Part shown: positions 8,279 to 15,608 of the stretch, piece after piece
Layout of the letters: the number at the start of each line of letters is the position of its first letter
Numbering within the stretch: position 1 is the first letter of the stretch
Source of the DNA: a virus
Direction: 5' to 3' (one strand)
Virus record (IMG/VR): IMGVR_UViG_3300033149_000738
Coordinates: 1-36,460 of that record
Length of the DNA: 36,460 nucleotides
The notes under the pieces: generated by a model
The model's database searches: none
The model's input: the letters and a program-made list of their open reading frames with translations, nothing else
What the model was told of the DNA's origin: nothing
Position numbers and translations under genes: made by a program

Positions 8279-9157
8279 ATGCCATTAACCAGACCAAAGA
8301 TGCATCAGATTGTCACAGACACATTTGAAGTAGACGATCCGATATTATATCTTAATGCATCACACACAGGTGCAAATGCTAACGATCTAGGTATCATTAT
8401 TAATCGTGGCAGCTCAGGCGACAACGTGGGTATTATGTGGGATAGGTCGGCCCAATCATTCGCGCTAGTTACAACTACAGCAGACGGAGATTCATCAGGT
8501 GATTTAACATTTTCTGCCTATGCTGATTTGCAGTGTCGTTCTTTAGAATTACAAAACTTTTCGTTTCCTTTAGCTGACGGTAGCAACAATCAGGTATTAG
8601 TTACTAATGGGTCGGGTGTATTAACTTGGGAAACTGCTGGTGGAGCATCACTAGATGGTTCAACACAAATTACTGGCACAATAACTCCAGACGTTAATAA
8701 CACGTACAACCTAGGCAGCGGCGCACTAAAACTTGCTAACGTCTATACAACCACACTACAAGGACAATCTACATCAGCTCAGTACGCTGATGTTGCAGAA
8801 CTATATACAGCCGATGAAGAAATCCTTCCAGGTACAGTAGTATGCTTCGGAGGCACTGCTGAAGTTACAACACAATTCGAAGAACATAGCACTAACATCG
8901 CGGGCATTGTTTCGACTAACCCTGCTCATTTAATGAACAGTGAATGCACAGGTGAACACGTAGTAGAAGTCGCATTGCTAGGTCGTGTTCCGTGTAGAGT
9001 AGTAGGCCTTGTAACAAAAGGGGACTTGTTAGTTTCAGCAGGTAGTGGACTAGCTAGGTCAGAAGAGAATCCAAAGTTAGCATCTATTATAGGCAGGGCT
9101 GTTGAATCGTTCCCCGGCGGTAATGGTGTCATTGAGGTATTAGTGGGTCGAGTTTAA
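8279..9157 (+). CDS. Mini-fibre sharing both end caps with the giant fibre
   Basis: 292 residues. Residues about 18-80 (DPILYLNASHTGAN, LGIIINRGSSGDNVGIMWD) match the N-terminal cap of the 1602-residue fibre. From about residue 140 (NNTYNLGSGALKLANVYTTT) to the end it matches that fibre's C-terminal cap, including SAQYADVAELYTADEEILPG and AHLMNSE...GRVPCRV...KGDLLVS. The repetitive shaft between the caps is absent. It has its own late promoter. It could be an alternative short fibre, a tip protein that co-assembles with the long fibre, or a decoy of the same fold. The next gene follows after 1 nt. Confidence 0.75.
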   Translation: MPLTRPKMHQIVTDTFEVDDPILYLNASHTGANANDLGIIINRGSSGDNVGIMWDRSAQSFALVTTTADGDSSGDLTFSAYADLQCRSLELQNFSFPLADGSNNQVLVTNGSGVLTWETAGGASLDGSTQITGTITPDVNNTYNLGSGALKLANVYTTTLQGQSTSAQYADVAELYTADEEILPGTVVCFGGTAEVTTQFEEHSTNIAGIVSTNPAHLMNSECTGEHVVEVALLGRVPCRVVGLVTKGDLLVSAGSGLARSEENPKLASIIGRAVESFPGGNGVIEVLVGRV

Positions 9158-9158
9158 C

Positions 9159-9827
9159 ATGGCAATTAAGCAATACAGATCGGAATATCCAGGTGAATTT
9201 GTTATTACCAAAATGGTAATTCGGAATGGCAAAAAAGAACAAGAACGCGAGTGGATAGATAATCCAGTCGATGTTACAAGTTCTAATCATCGTGCATGTT
9301 GTATTGCGTCAGGCCCATCTAGCACTAAGATTCCAATGAAAAGAATAGAGCAGCATCGTGGAGACTTACTAGGTCGAAACAGAATGCAACTATACGCATC
9401 TGAGGACGTCTGGGAAGAAATGACCCCTGATTTCTTAGTAGTACTAAACCAAGAACGCCTAGATCAAATTCTCGAAAATGGTTATCAAACTGAACATGTT
9501 GTTTATACGTCTGTTAGGTTATGCATTAATAACCCGGGCGAGTTCTTTATAATACCACATGGGGTAATGTATCAACCAGCAGCACTAGCAGTCTGGATAG
9601 CTTGTTTCGATGGACACAAAGATATCTACTTGTACGGATATGATGAAACATTAAAAGACGGCGTAGTACAAACAAAAGTAATTAATACAGTTCAGGACAT
9701 TATGAAAACTTACCAAGACGTAAACTTTCATCATGTAACTGACACCGGCACTCCAGACGCATGGAGACGTTGTATTAATTGTCGTACTATTTCATCGCGT
9801 GATTTTGTTACTGAGTGTGATATCTAA
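9159..9827 (+). CDS. Putative Rossmann-fold protein (MptE/DUF115-like)
   Basis: 222 residues. Residues 46-56 (ACCIASGPSST) form a beta strand and a glycine/serine loop like the GxGPS motif of MptE-like (DUF115) and sialyltransferase-like proteins. Residues 155-164 (DIYLYGYDET) resemble the later G-x-D segment of that fold. Two Cys pairs occur (47/48 and near the C-terminus). Closely linked to the mini-fibre gene, it might glycosylate or otherwise modify fibre or surface sugars, but this is inference. It converges with the Nudix gene, sharing 4 bp at the stops. Family assignment is tentative. Confidence 0.4.
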   Translation: MAIKQYRSEYPGEFVITKMVIRNGKKEQEREWIDNPVDVTSSNHRACCIASGPSSTKIPMKRIEQHRGDLLGRNRMQLYASEDVWEEMTPDFLVVLNQERLDQILENGYQTEHVVYTSVRLCINNPGEFFIIPHGVMYQPAALAVWIACFDGHKDIYLYGYDETLKDGVVQTKVINTVQDIMKTYQDVNFHHVTDTGTPDAWRRCINCRTISSRDFVTECDI

Positions 9828-10279
9828 TCTGTGTACACATCTTTTAACGTATTAATACGTTTAAAAATATCATCAATCTTTAATGTGGCCCAGAAGCCTG
9901 GGTGTAATGGCTTAGGAATAATGTCTGAGTCTATCCATGCGTACCCGACATGTTCGTGGTTTAGTATTGGTGTAAATTCTTTTTCGACAATACAATAGAA
10001 TGTGTGATAGCTAAAGAAGTCACCATCCGCTGTAAACTTTTCAATTGGAATTAACTTTGTAGTCTCGGGCATGAAGCCCATTTCTTCTGTACATTCCCGC
10101 TCGATAGCTTCAAGTAACGTTTCGCCTTTCTCAATTTTGCCGCCTGGTAAACCCCAATGCCCGTGATACTTCTTATCATCGCGCATTAAGTAAAGGTGTC
10201 TTTTTGTATCTTGTGAATAAAACCAAATACCAACAGCGTTAATTTTACTAGTGTTATGCATTATAGAACTATACCCCAT
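9824..10279 (-). CDS. Nudix hydrolase
   Basis: 151 residues. Residues 47-69 form a complete Nudix box, Gx5Ex7RExxEExGF, with RE at 61-62 and EE at 65-66; these bind the metal and cleave nucleoside diphosphate linkages. The preceding HWGLPGG is the usual strand into the box. A substrate such as 8-oxo-dGTP, another damaged nucleotide or an NDP-sugar cannot be told from sequence. The start at 10279 has GGAGG only 3 nt away and overlaps the upstream gene by 19 nt. ATG 10261 (TAATG overlap) would give 145 residues and is equally possible. It is the last gene of the gp14-gp15 late unit. Confidence 0.9.
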   Translation of the reverse strand: MGYSSIMHNTSKINAVGIWFYSQDTKRHLYLMRDDKKYHGHWGLPGGKIEKGETLLEAIERECTEEMGFMPETTKLIPIEKFTADGDFFSYHTFYCIVEKEFTPILNHEHVGYAWIDSDIIPKPLHPGFWATLKIDDIFKRINTLKDVYTD

Positions 10280-11649
10280 TTACCTCCAGGATATATTCCT
10301 TCATAACTTCGCTTCCATGCACCATCCTTGTATTTAAATTGTACTGCGGTTGTTAAGTTTGCAACATAAGATGTGTCGCCCTCAACTTGATCACCAGCAT
10401 TAAACACAACTACCCAGTCGCTACCATTATATTCAATAACATCATTCTTTGTAGCAGCTAATGGAATGCCTGTTCCTTGCCACGCATCTGCGACAGCAGC
10501 ATTGTCAACATTACCTATGTCGTCTATTAGCAAATATCGTTGTCCGTTAGCCGCAGCAGGTAACCCATTGTCTGGACCACTGTCGAGTGGATCAATTACA
10601 GCATCTACAGGATCCATTGTATTACTTGGCAATGTATCAACATCAACTGTAAATAATAATGTTCCTTGTTCTGCAGGGTGGTATGCAACTGTGCCGATAA
10701 TATCAAGCTCACCCTCTACGTCAGACTCAATACGGATTTGCGAAATGCCATCATTTAATGCACCGTATTCATCTATAACTGCTCTCCAGGATATGTCATT
10801 ATCTTCTGGGTTTGGCAGTGCTGTGATATCACCACCGTCGCCTGGCTCTTCAACCGGCAATATACGTAATTCGTTGCCAAGTAATAAAACTTGATAACCG
10901 TGTGGAGTAATTCTAACCCTTGTGCCAAGCAATATGTTGTCGCTGTTAATAGCGTCTACGTATGAACCAGCATCGTCGTATATACTAGCAATAACTTTAT
11001 GTATAACACCTTCTTTAGTAACACGAGCTGGAGGACTAATCCAAATTGGTACATTGAATTTTAATGTTGCTATGTCTATACTGTCGTCGTTGTTTGGTAC
11101 TTCACGTGAACTCCAATTTACATCATCGAGTTCAACCACACTTAAACTAGTCCAATCTAAGTAATTGTCCGTAGACTGTATTTCAAGTGATGGGTTAAAC
11201 AGTGTTAAAATTTGTTCCATTAGTTGGAGTTTCGTGTGTGTGTTCGAAGTCCATACATCTAATTTTAATCCAAGTTTATAAGGTACTGGCATCTGACGTT
11301 CAAGGTTAAATGCATTGCCCTGTGTTGTTTCGTATGTTTGCGATCCTTCGTCCCACTCACGCTGCCTAACTTGTTTTCTGTCTACGAAGTAAGGTTCTTG
11401 TATACGTGGACGATCATATTTCAATGAGTCAATGTAAAAGGACATTGTCGGAGCGCAAGGAATATTGTTAGCTGAGTTTTCCTGTAGGATAACTTGGGCT
11501 TGTCTGCTTGCATCACCATAACGCACAGGAACGCGAATAAGCGTTATATTGCCTAGGTCATCTATGCCACCCTCTACTTCAAAGTTGCTAAACATTCTAG
11601 CGAACTGTAAAAGGAAACGTCTTATTTGTTGATCATAAAAATACTGCAT
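10261..11649 (-). CDS. 15: Tail sheath stabiliser and completion protein, gp15-like, with C-terminal extension
   Basis: 462 residues against 272 in T4. The N-terminus MQYFYDQQIRRFLLQFARMF followed by NITLIRVPVRYG matches the start of T4 gp15 (GYFYNSSFRR...FIRVPITYA). PYKLGLKLDVWTS and LMEQILTLFNPSLEI (about 120-155) match its second conserved region, and IWISPPARV (about 206-214) ends the gp15 core. gp15 caps the sheath and tube and joins the tail to the neck. The extra ~240 residues contain a RYLLIDDIG...AWQG section and a VIEYNGSDWVVVFNAG segment, which looks like a decoration module. The upstream gp14 gene ends 2 nt away. Confidence 0.88.
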   Translation of the reverse strand: MQYFYDQQIRRFLLQFARMFSNFEVEGGIDDLGNITLIRVPVRYGDASRQAQVILQENSANNIPCAPTMSFYIDSLKYDRPRIQEPYFVDRKQVRQREWDEGSQTYETTQGNAFNLERQMPVPYKLGLKLDVWTSNTHTKLQLMEQILTLFNPSLEIQSTDNYLDWTSLSVVELDDVNWSSREVPNNDDSIDIATLKFNVPIWISPPARVTKEGVIHKVIASIYDDAGSYVDAINSDNILLGTRVRITPHGYQVLLLGNELRILPVEEPGDGGDITALPNPEDNDISWRAVIDEYGALNDGISQIRIESDVEGELDIIGTVAYHPAEQGTLLFTVDVDTLPSNTMDPVDAVIDPLDSGPDNGLPAAANGQRYLLIDDIGNVDNAAVADAWQGTGIPLAATKNDVIEYNGSDWVVVFNAGDQVEGDTSYVANLTTAVQFKYKDGAWKRSYEGIYPGGKWGIVL

Positions 11650-11651
11650 GA

Positions 11652-12863
11652 TTAATTATCTTTCTTTGGGTCTAGTAAATCACTAAGTGATTGTCTTGAC
11701 GGAATATCACCGCGGTCCTCTGTACTAATTGTATCTGTATTGTTGAAGAATCTGCTACGTTGTGTATCTCCATCTAAGTACAAGTCAGTTCTAATGCTAT
11801 CTTCTACTTTAATCCAATTGTTACCGTTGTATCTAAATAGTCTGTTTGGTGCATAGTCTAAGCGTAGCACATAATCACCAATTGTTGGATTAGATGGGAA
11901 TGATGTACCTGGAGTAACAGGCCAGCCGTTTGGTGCTAGTCCATCGCCATCAAGGTAACCTAATGTTAACTCACCTTGTGTGTTTGTAGAAGCTGTTCCC
12001 GCATCAGCAGTAATAGTATCAAAGTCAGCCGTTAATAACGGACTAGCACTATCAACTGGCAAACCGTATCTGTTAACCGGCCTCCCTTCTTCATCGTACT
12101 CAACTATGTAAAAGTTACTTATGTCGTAACCACTCAGCGGTACTTCTATTTCTGCTTGTGTAAGGATAGCATCGTTAAGGGCAAGGTTCTTAGAGCATTG
12201 CGACATGTAGTCTGCAAGTGTTCCGCTGCCGTTGCCATCGCCATCATCTCCGTCAATGCCACCCTCGGTATCAATGTAGTTGCTAAGAATATCATCGTAC
12301 TCTTGCGATGCAACAAGCGGCACAGCTTTCACGCGCCATAAGTGAGGCAACCATGTTTGGCTGAAGCCTTCGCTTGCAAACGAAGCATCATTAATTACAT
12401 AGAATTTAGGAAGTGCTTTTGGTATTGCATCGTTTAGCGGATGATAATCTTTTAAGTTTGGTATTTCAAGTACATCACCGTTCATTAGCTTGCGACCAAT
12501 ATGATCGATCATATCATTGTAATGGAATGTGATAAACAGTGTATCGTTTTGAAGGAATAAACCGAATTGACTTAGATCAAAGTCAATATCTTGTGTGCGA
12601 TACACGCCACGCATTGTGTAGATATCATCTTCGTATTCGCGATTCCTGTTTTCAAGCAAAAGCAAATCTTCTATAAACAGAGGATTAGTTTCGTTGTACG
12701 TTGGAAGTGTAGCATCGCCAGATGGTTCTGCAGTGGTCTTAGGACCCAGGTACTTGTGTATGTGAATATCTAATCCACCCACAGTGTATTGTTCGCGAAT
12801 TATGTTATCGAGAAACCTAAAATCATCTGTTTTTTCTTGACGCCACAAGCTAAGTCTTGGCAT
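11652..12863 (-). CDS. 14: Neck protein gp14-like, with C-terminal extension
   Basis: 403 residues against 256 in T4. Residues about 70-190 (YEDDIYTMRGVY, DLSQFGLFLQNDTLFITFHY, NGDVLEIPNL, FYVINDAS, WLPHLWRVKAVPL) follow the pattern of T4-like neck proteins, and the gene precedes gp15 as in T4. gp14 forms the lower collar between portal and tail. The Gly/Asp-rich stretch EGGIDGDDGDGNGSG near residue 200 is a linker. The C-terminal part has GDYVLRLDYAPNRLFRYNGN followed by NWIKV, a short module like those in gp15, the sheath and the fibres. AGGA precedes the ATG, and a late promoter lies 21 nt upstream. Confidence 0.75.
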   Translation of the reverse strand: MPRLSLWRQEKTDDFRFLDNIIREQYTVGGLDIHIHKYLGPKTTAEPSGDATLPTYNETNPLFIEDLLLLENRNREYEDDIYTMRGVYRTQDIDFDLSQFGLFLQNDTLFITFHYNDMIDHIGRKLMNGDVLEIPNLKDYHPLNDAIPKALPKFYVINDASFASEGFSQTWLPHLWRVKAVPLVASQEYDDILSNYIDTEGGIDGDDGDGNGSGTLADYMSQCSKNLALNDAILTQAEIEVPLSGYDISNFYIVEYDEEGRPVNRYGLPVDSASPLLTADFDTITADAGTASTNTQGELTLGYLDGDGLAPNGWPVTPGTSFPSNPTIGDYVLRLDYAPNRLFRYNGNNWIKVEDSIRTDLYLDGDTQRSRFFNNTDTISTEDRGDIPSRQSLSDLLDPKKDN

Positions 12864-12883
12864 ATTATATTCCTGCTTTGATG

Positions 12884-12891
12884 TATTTATG
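12884..12891 (-). promoter_or_regulatory. T4-type late promoter (CATAAATA) for gp14-gp15-Nudix
   Basis: One mismatch to consensus on the minus strand. Predicted start near 12878 gives a 15-nt leader with AGGA before the gp14 ATG. It lies just beyond the end of the small-gene operon. Confidence 0.75.
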
Positions 12892-12915
12892 CAGAAATAT
12901 ACGGGAGGGAATTAC

Positions 12916-13191
12916 TTAGACGAATTTACTCATTATAGTCCCTAAGCAGGCTTGATCCATGTGTTCGTCATTGTACACAGAAACCTTAGTGAGGCGTGAA
13001 TACACGATTCTAGAATCGTCTTTGCCGTACGTGATTGTAGCTAGGTAATTGTCGTTCTCAACTACAATTTTATAATAGTCGTTTCGCTTCCGAGTCTCCG
13101 TCCAGGCTCGCGGCCAATACGGATCAAGTTTCTCATGTGTAACGATAAGATTTTTAAGAGTACAGTATGTTATAAATTCAGGTAGTTTCAT
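12916..13191 (-). CDS. Small tandem paralogue 5 (YCTLK family), unknown
   Basis: 91 residues. The N-terminal helix MKLPEFITYCTLKNLIVTHE is nearly the same as in the two genes upstream. A beta-rich part follows (YYKIVVENDNYLATITYG, SRIVYSRL), then a short C-terminal helix (LGTIMSKFV). It starts by ATGA overlap with the previous gene, showing translational coupling. It is the last member of an array of five. I do not recognise the family; no enzyme motif or membrane segment is visible. Confidence 0.72.
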   Translation of the reverse strand: MKLPEFITYCTLKNLIVTHEKLDPYWPRAWTETRKRNDYYKIVVENDNYLATITYGKDDSRIVYSRLTKVSVYNDEHMDQACLGTIMSKFV

Positions 13192-13463
13192 GATGGCGCA
13201 AACGCTTTAAGGATGTCGCCCAAGTTGGGCTGAGTTACTATTTTTGTACCAACTCTGCCACCGTGATCAAAAAGACTGCAATACACAATAGCGGCTTGGT
13301 CTTGAATTGTTGCATATCTAATAGTTGCAGAATAACCACGTGCCTGTAGTTCTATTTTAAAGTATTTTTCTGCGTCAGGATCCCACTTCGGAACTTCGAT
13401 TTCCGTATGCACCCGTATGTAATCTTTGAGTGTACAATATGTTATGAATTCAAGTAATTTCAT
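13188..13463 (-). CDS. Small tandem paralogue 4 (YCTLK family), unknown
   Basis: 91 residues beginning MKLLEFITYCTLKDYIRVHT, then YFKIELQARGYSATIRYA and AAIVYCSLFDHGG, ending in LGDILKAFAPS. The helix, three strands and helix pattern matches its neighbours. It starts by TAATG overlap with the previous gene and ends by ATGA overlap with the next. Its start-region DNA (TACAATATGTTATGAATTCA) closely resembles that of the next copy (TACAGTATGTTATAAATTCA), indicating recent duplication. Confidence 0.72.
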   Translation of the reverse strand: MKLLEFITYCTLKDYIRVHTEIEVPKWDPDAEKYFKIELQARGYSATIRYATIQDQAAIVYCSLFDHGGRVGTKIVTQPNLGDILKAFAPS

Positions 13464-13720
13464 TATATAAAGTATTCCATCATTCGTTTAAGTGAGATGT
13501 GCCTGTGAAGTTTTTGCAGTGATGCATCTTCATGATACAAATTTTCGTTCATATGACATGTAACAACCCTAGCACGAGCGTCTTTCATTCTGTACACAAT
13601 AGTTACTCTATGATAATCGTTGGTAATAACAATGCGATAATTGGTCATCTTCAGACTTTTATCATGTGTAGCAACCATGTCTTTCAGCGTACAGTATGAT
13701 ATGAATTTTAAAAGGTTCAT
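13463..13720 (-). CDS. Small tandem paralogue 3 (YCTLK family), unknown
   Basis: 85 residues beginning MNLLKFISYCTLKDMVATHD, then YRIVITNDYHRVTIVYRMKD and ARVVTCHM, ending in SLKRMMEYFI. It has the same fold pattern as the two genes after it, but the loop after the third strand is longer and more charged (HEDASLQKLHRH). ATGA overlap couples it to the gene before it. Function unknown. Confidence 0.72.
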   Translation of the reverse strand: MNLLKFISYCTLKDMVATHDKSLKMTNYRIVITNDYHRVTIVYRMKDARARVVTCHMNENLYHEDASLQKLHRHISLKRMMEYFI

Positions 13721-14022
13721 ATGCGGCTCACAAAGTGACTACACAAGTCGCTAACACTAGCGTTCTTAATGAACACCTTGTCGACATCATTCTTAGCATA
13801 TTTGAAGTCCGTACCGCTAAAGAAGATATCAGCGTATACCAGTGCGAGCTTGTTGCCTTCGGCCCTGTAGATAATTTTAGCATGTTGCCCACCAACAAAA
13901 ACTTCAACGGAACAAACTTTATGTTTTTCATTTGAATCGTAAATTAGATTCTGATATAGATGGCCTTCATTCCTGACCATACCCTTCAGCTTCCAAAACG
14001 ATAACATATCAGCGAACTTCAT
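13717..14022 (-). CDS. Small tandem paralogue 2, diverged, unknown
   Basis: 101 residues. The N-terminus MKFADMLSFWKLKGMV keeps the spacing of MKLLEFITYCTLKDYI but not the YCT residues. SVEVFVGGQHAKIIYRAEGN and LALVYADIF align with the ATIxY and IVYxxL strands of the other copies. The C-terminal helix is ASVSDLCSHFVSRI. It overlaps both neighbours by ATGA. It is a more diverged copy of the same unit. Confidence 0.7.
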   Translation of the reverse strand: MKFADMLSFWKLKGMVRNEGHLYQNLIYDSNEKHKVCSVEVFVGGQHAKIIYRAEGNKLALVYADIFFSGTDFKYAKNDVDKVFIKNASVSDLCSHFVSRI

Positions 14023-14291
14023 TGTATAGCCTCTCTTAGTTCTTTAACTGTTTGGCATTCAATTTGTTGGATATCTTCAGTGTACACATCAATTTCAACA
14101 TGTGCCCCTTTATAAAGTACAATTCGATCACCGTACTTTCTATAATTAAATGAGATTGTTTTATTACCCGACGTAGCTTTAAAATACCAGAGCACTGATT
14201 TTATTTTGTTATGTGAGGTAAAAGTAAATGACCGATTGGTATCAACCTCCCCGTTTAAAATATACCACGCCATTATTTGTTTAAGATTCAT
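14019..14291 (-). CDS. Small tandem paralogue 1, most diverged, unknown
   Basis: 90 residues beginning MNLKQIMAWYILNGEV. The strands VLWYFKATSGNKTISFNYRK and DRIVLYKGAHVEI line up with the strand pattern of the array, and TVKELREAIQ forms the final helix. Similarity is by pattern more than identity, so membership is inferred from size, fold pattern and position. Its ATG directly follows the TGA of the gene before it. Confidence 0.65.
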   Translation of the reverse strand: MNLKQIMAWYILNGEVDTNRSFTFTSHNKIKSVLWYFKATSGNKTISFNYRKYGDRIVLYKGAHVEIDVYTEDIQQIECQTVKELREAIQ

Positions 14292-14471
14292 TCACTGACC
14301 TAATAGTTTCTTGGCTTTATATGATGCGAGCCTGTTAGTGTTACGGATATCGTTTTCAGCGTCCCTGCGGCCTTCGCTTGCAGGTTTGTACAGTATAACA
14401 AATAACCACTTTGGTAGTGACAATTTGTATATGTCTACTAATATACTTGGCAACCAAAATAGTGCTTTCAT
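14292..14471 (-). CDS. Small protein with hydrophobic N-terminus, unknown
   Basis: 59 residues, with a strong ribosome site (AGGAG) upstream of the ATG at 14471. It starts by TAATG overlap with the gene before it, and its TGA abuts the ATG of the next. MKALFWLPSILVDIYKLSLP followed by KWLFVILYKP is hydrophobic and could sit in or on the membrane. The C-terminal half is polar (EGRRDAENDIRNTNRLASYK). Tight coupling on both sides supports it as real. Function unknown. Confidence 0.65.
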   Translation of the reverse strand: MKALFWLPSILVDIYKLSLPKWLFVILYKPASEGRRDAENDIRNTNRLASYKAKKLLGQ

Positions 14472-14794
14472 TATTTTACTCCTGGAAACTTATAACTGTT
14501 AGCTTTTAAGATTGTCAACATCCAGACAACATCTTCATCGTCAGTCTTGGCAATCTCACTATCAATAAAATCATGTGCTACAATATCTTTAATCTGTTCT
14601 GCAAACTCGCCGTGGGCTGAATTAAAAGTCCACCGCTCAAACATGTAGTTGAAACCTTTTTGTACAACTAACATCACGTTAATGTCTCCACGAATGAAAG
14701 AATCAAAGCAATAGTTGTCACCGCCCCTGTAGGTAAACGGACCAGCTAAGCCAGTCCTCCACCACGTAAAATATTGTTCGCCTACCTTAATCAT
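14471..14794 (-). CDS. Small early protein, unknown
   Basis: 107 residues, Trp/Phe/Tyr-rich at the N-terminus (YFTWWRTGLAGPFTYRGGDN), then beta segments (INVMLVVQKGFNYMFERW) and an acidic helical tail (TDDEDVVWMLTILKA). It overlaps the previous gene by 8 nt and the next by 1 nt. No recognised domain. It belongs to the leftward early operon. Confidence 0.65.
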   Translation of the reverse strand: MIKVGEQYFTWWRTGLAGPFTYRGGDNYCFDSFIRGDINVMLVVQKGFNYMFERWTFNSAHGEFAEQIKDIVAHDFIDSEIAKTDDEDVVWMLTILKANSYKFPGVK

Positions 14795-15044
14795 TATTTA
14801 ATACCTTGTTTAGTTGGTACAGGACATCATCTAGCGCAAGCTCTTTGCCAGCGTAAGAATCATAATCACTCGCTTGCATATACCCTGGAGGGTTGGCAGC
14901 CATCTTGTGCTCGCATTTTACTTCCTTGCGTAATTTTTCTACCTTCTCACGCAGCTCAGTGAATGCTTTTTCGTAATGCTCGGCCTTTGCTTTATACAAG
15001 GCTTCTCCAGATGCATACATGCTCATTGCAAACTGTTTCTTCAT
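14787..15044 (-). CDS. Small coiled-coil protein, unknown
   Basis: 85 residues. ATG 15044 is chosen because AAGGA lies 8 nt upstream; an upstream TTG in frame is less likely. Residues 12-50 (EALYKAKAEHYEKAFTELRE, then KVEKLRKEV) form a highly charged coiled coil. After the coil come a short CEHK segment, a YDSYAGKELALDDVLYQLNK helix and an acidic end. It may be a small DNA- or protein-binding factor, but nothing identifies it. Confidence 0.65.
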   Translation of the reverse strand: MKKQFAMSMYASGEALYKAKAEHYEKAFTELREKVEKLRKEVKCEHKMAANPPGYMQASDYDSYAGKELALDDVLYQLNKVLNND

Positions 15045-15045
15045 T

Positions 15046-15363
15046 TTAAAATTCCTTATTTTCAAATGCGGTTTTAGCCAAGTCCCAATCTAAGCTGACA
15101 CCAAATGTTAAATTGTTGTGCTTAATAGCAAAGCGTCCGTGGAACTTAATAATCGAACGCATGTCGTCCATAAAGTCGTCGCTTTCCCAACACATTGCGT
15201 CAACTACGTTACGTTCAATGTCTGCCATACCTTCTAATACTTTTTTAACTTGTTCGTCCTCGCCGTGCATTGTTGCTGAGATTAGTTCAATTATGTGATC
15301 TGAATCAAGCGTTACACAGAACGGTTCGTTTTTATCTGTTCCTACTGCAAATAAGTCTGACAT
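15046..15363 (-). CDS. First gene of leftward early operon, unknown
   Basis: 105 residues, with GGAGA 5-6 nt before the ATG and a sigma70 promoter 30-57 nt upstream. The sequence is acidic and mixed alpha/beta (DSDHIIELISATMHGEDEQV, SLDWDLAKTAFENKEF). No known motif. As first gene behind a strong early-type promoter it should be among the earliest and most abundant products, which is typical of host-takeover proteins; that role is inference. Confidence 0.7.
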   Translation of the reverse strand: MSDLFAVGTDKNEPFCVTLDSDHIIELISATMHGEDEQVKKVLEGMADIERNVVDAMCWESDDFMDDMRSIIKFHGRFAIKHNNLTFGVSLDWDLAKTAFENKEF

Positions 15364-15392
15364 GTTGATCTCCTTTATTAACTGTTATACTA

Positions 15393-15420
15393 AGTATAGC
15401 AAATACAGCCAAAAGGTCAA
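15393..15420 (-). promoter_or_regulatory. Sigma70-type promoter, leftward
   Basis: On the minus strand TTGACC (15420-15415), a 16-nt spacer and TATACT (15398-15393). The -35 lies in AAGGTTGACCTTTTG (15424-15410), the same 15-mer as in the rightward promoter. On the plus strand this spot reads AGGTCAACCTTTTGACCT, an inverted repeat that could be an operator. Confidence 0.82.
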
Positions 15421-15447
15421 CCTTTTGACCTATTTAAAGTTCGTAAC

Positions 15448-15461
15448 AAATCAACGACTTA
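15448..15461 (+). repeat. Iteron-like repeat 1 (AAATCAACGACTTA)
   Basis: First of three copies of AAATCAAYRACTTA in the control region; the others start at 15549 and 15595. Confidence 0.6.
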
Positions 15462-15470
15462 TAAAAATAA

Positions 15471-15509
15471 TGGTGGTTTATGCTGTTTAGTGTACACTGA
15501 TACCCACCA
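15471..15509. repeat. Nested inverted repeats
   Basis: TGGTGG (15471-15476) pairs with CCACCA (15504-15509) around a perfect palindrome AGTGTACACT (15489-15498). This could be an operator or a cruciform near an origin. Confidence 0.55.
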
Positions 15510-15539
15510 AGTGTTAATAAACTAGGTATATTTTTTATT

Positions 15540-15562
15540 TTGCTATATAAATCAATGACTTA
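15540..15562 (+). repeat. Iteron-like repeat 2, with extended flank
   Basis: TTGCTATATAAATCAAT (15540-15556) is identical to 15586-15602 and continues into AAATCAATGACTTA (15549-15562). The two extended copies are 46 bp apart. Confidence 0.65.
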
Positions 15563-15585
15563 ACAACATTACTGCAATAACACTA

Positions 15586-15608
15586 TTGCTATATAAATCA
15601 ATAACTTA
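15586..15608 (+). repeat. Iteron-like repeat 3, with extended flank
   Basis: TTGCTATATAAATCAAT followed by the AAATCAATAACTTA version of the core at 15595-15608. It lies 34 bp before the -35 of the rightward promoter. Confidence 0.65.

Noticed and set aside
14311-14502. Plus-strand open frame of 63 codons
   Set aside because: It lies opposite a minus-strand gene (14292-14471) that has AGGAG and coupling on both sides; the plus frame has neither.
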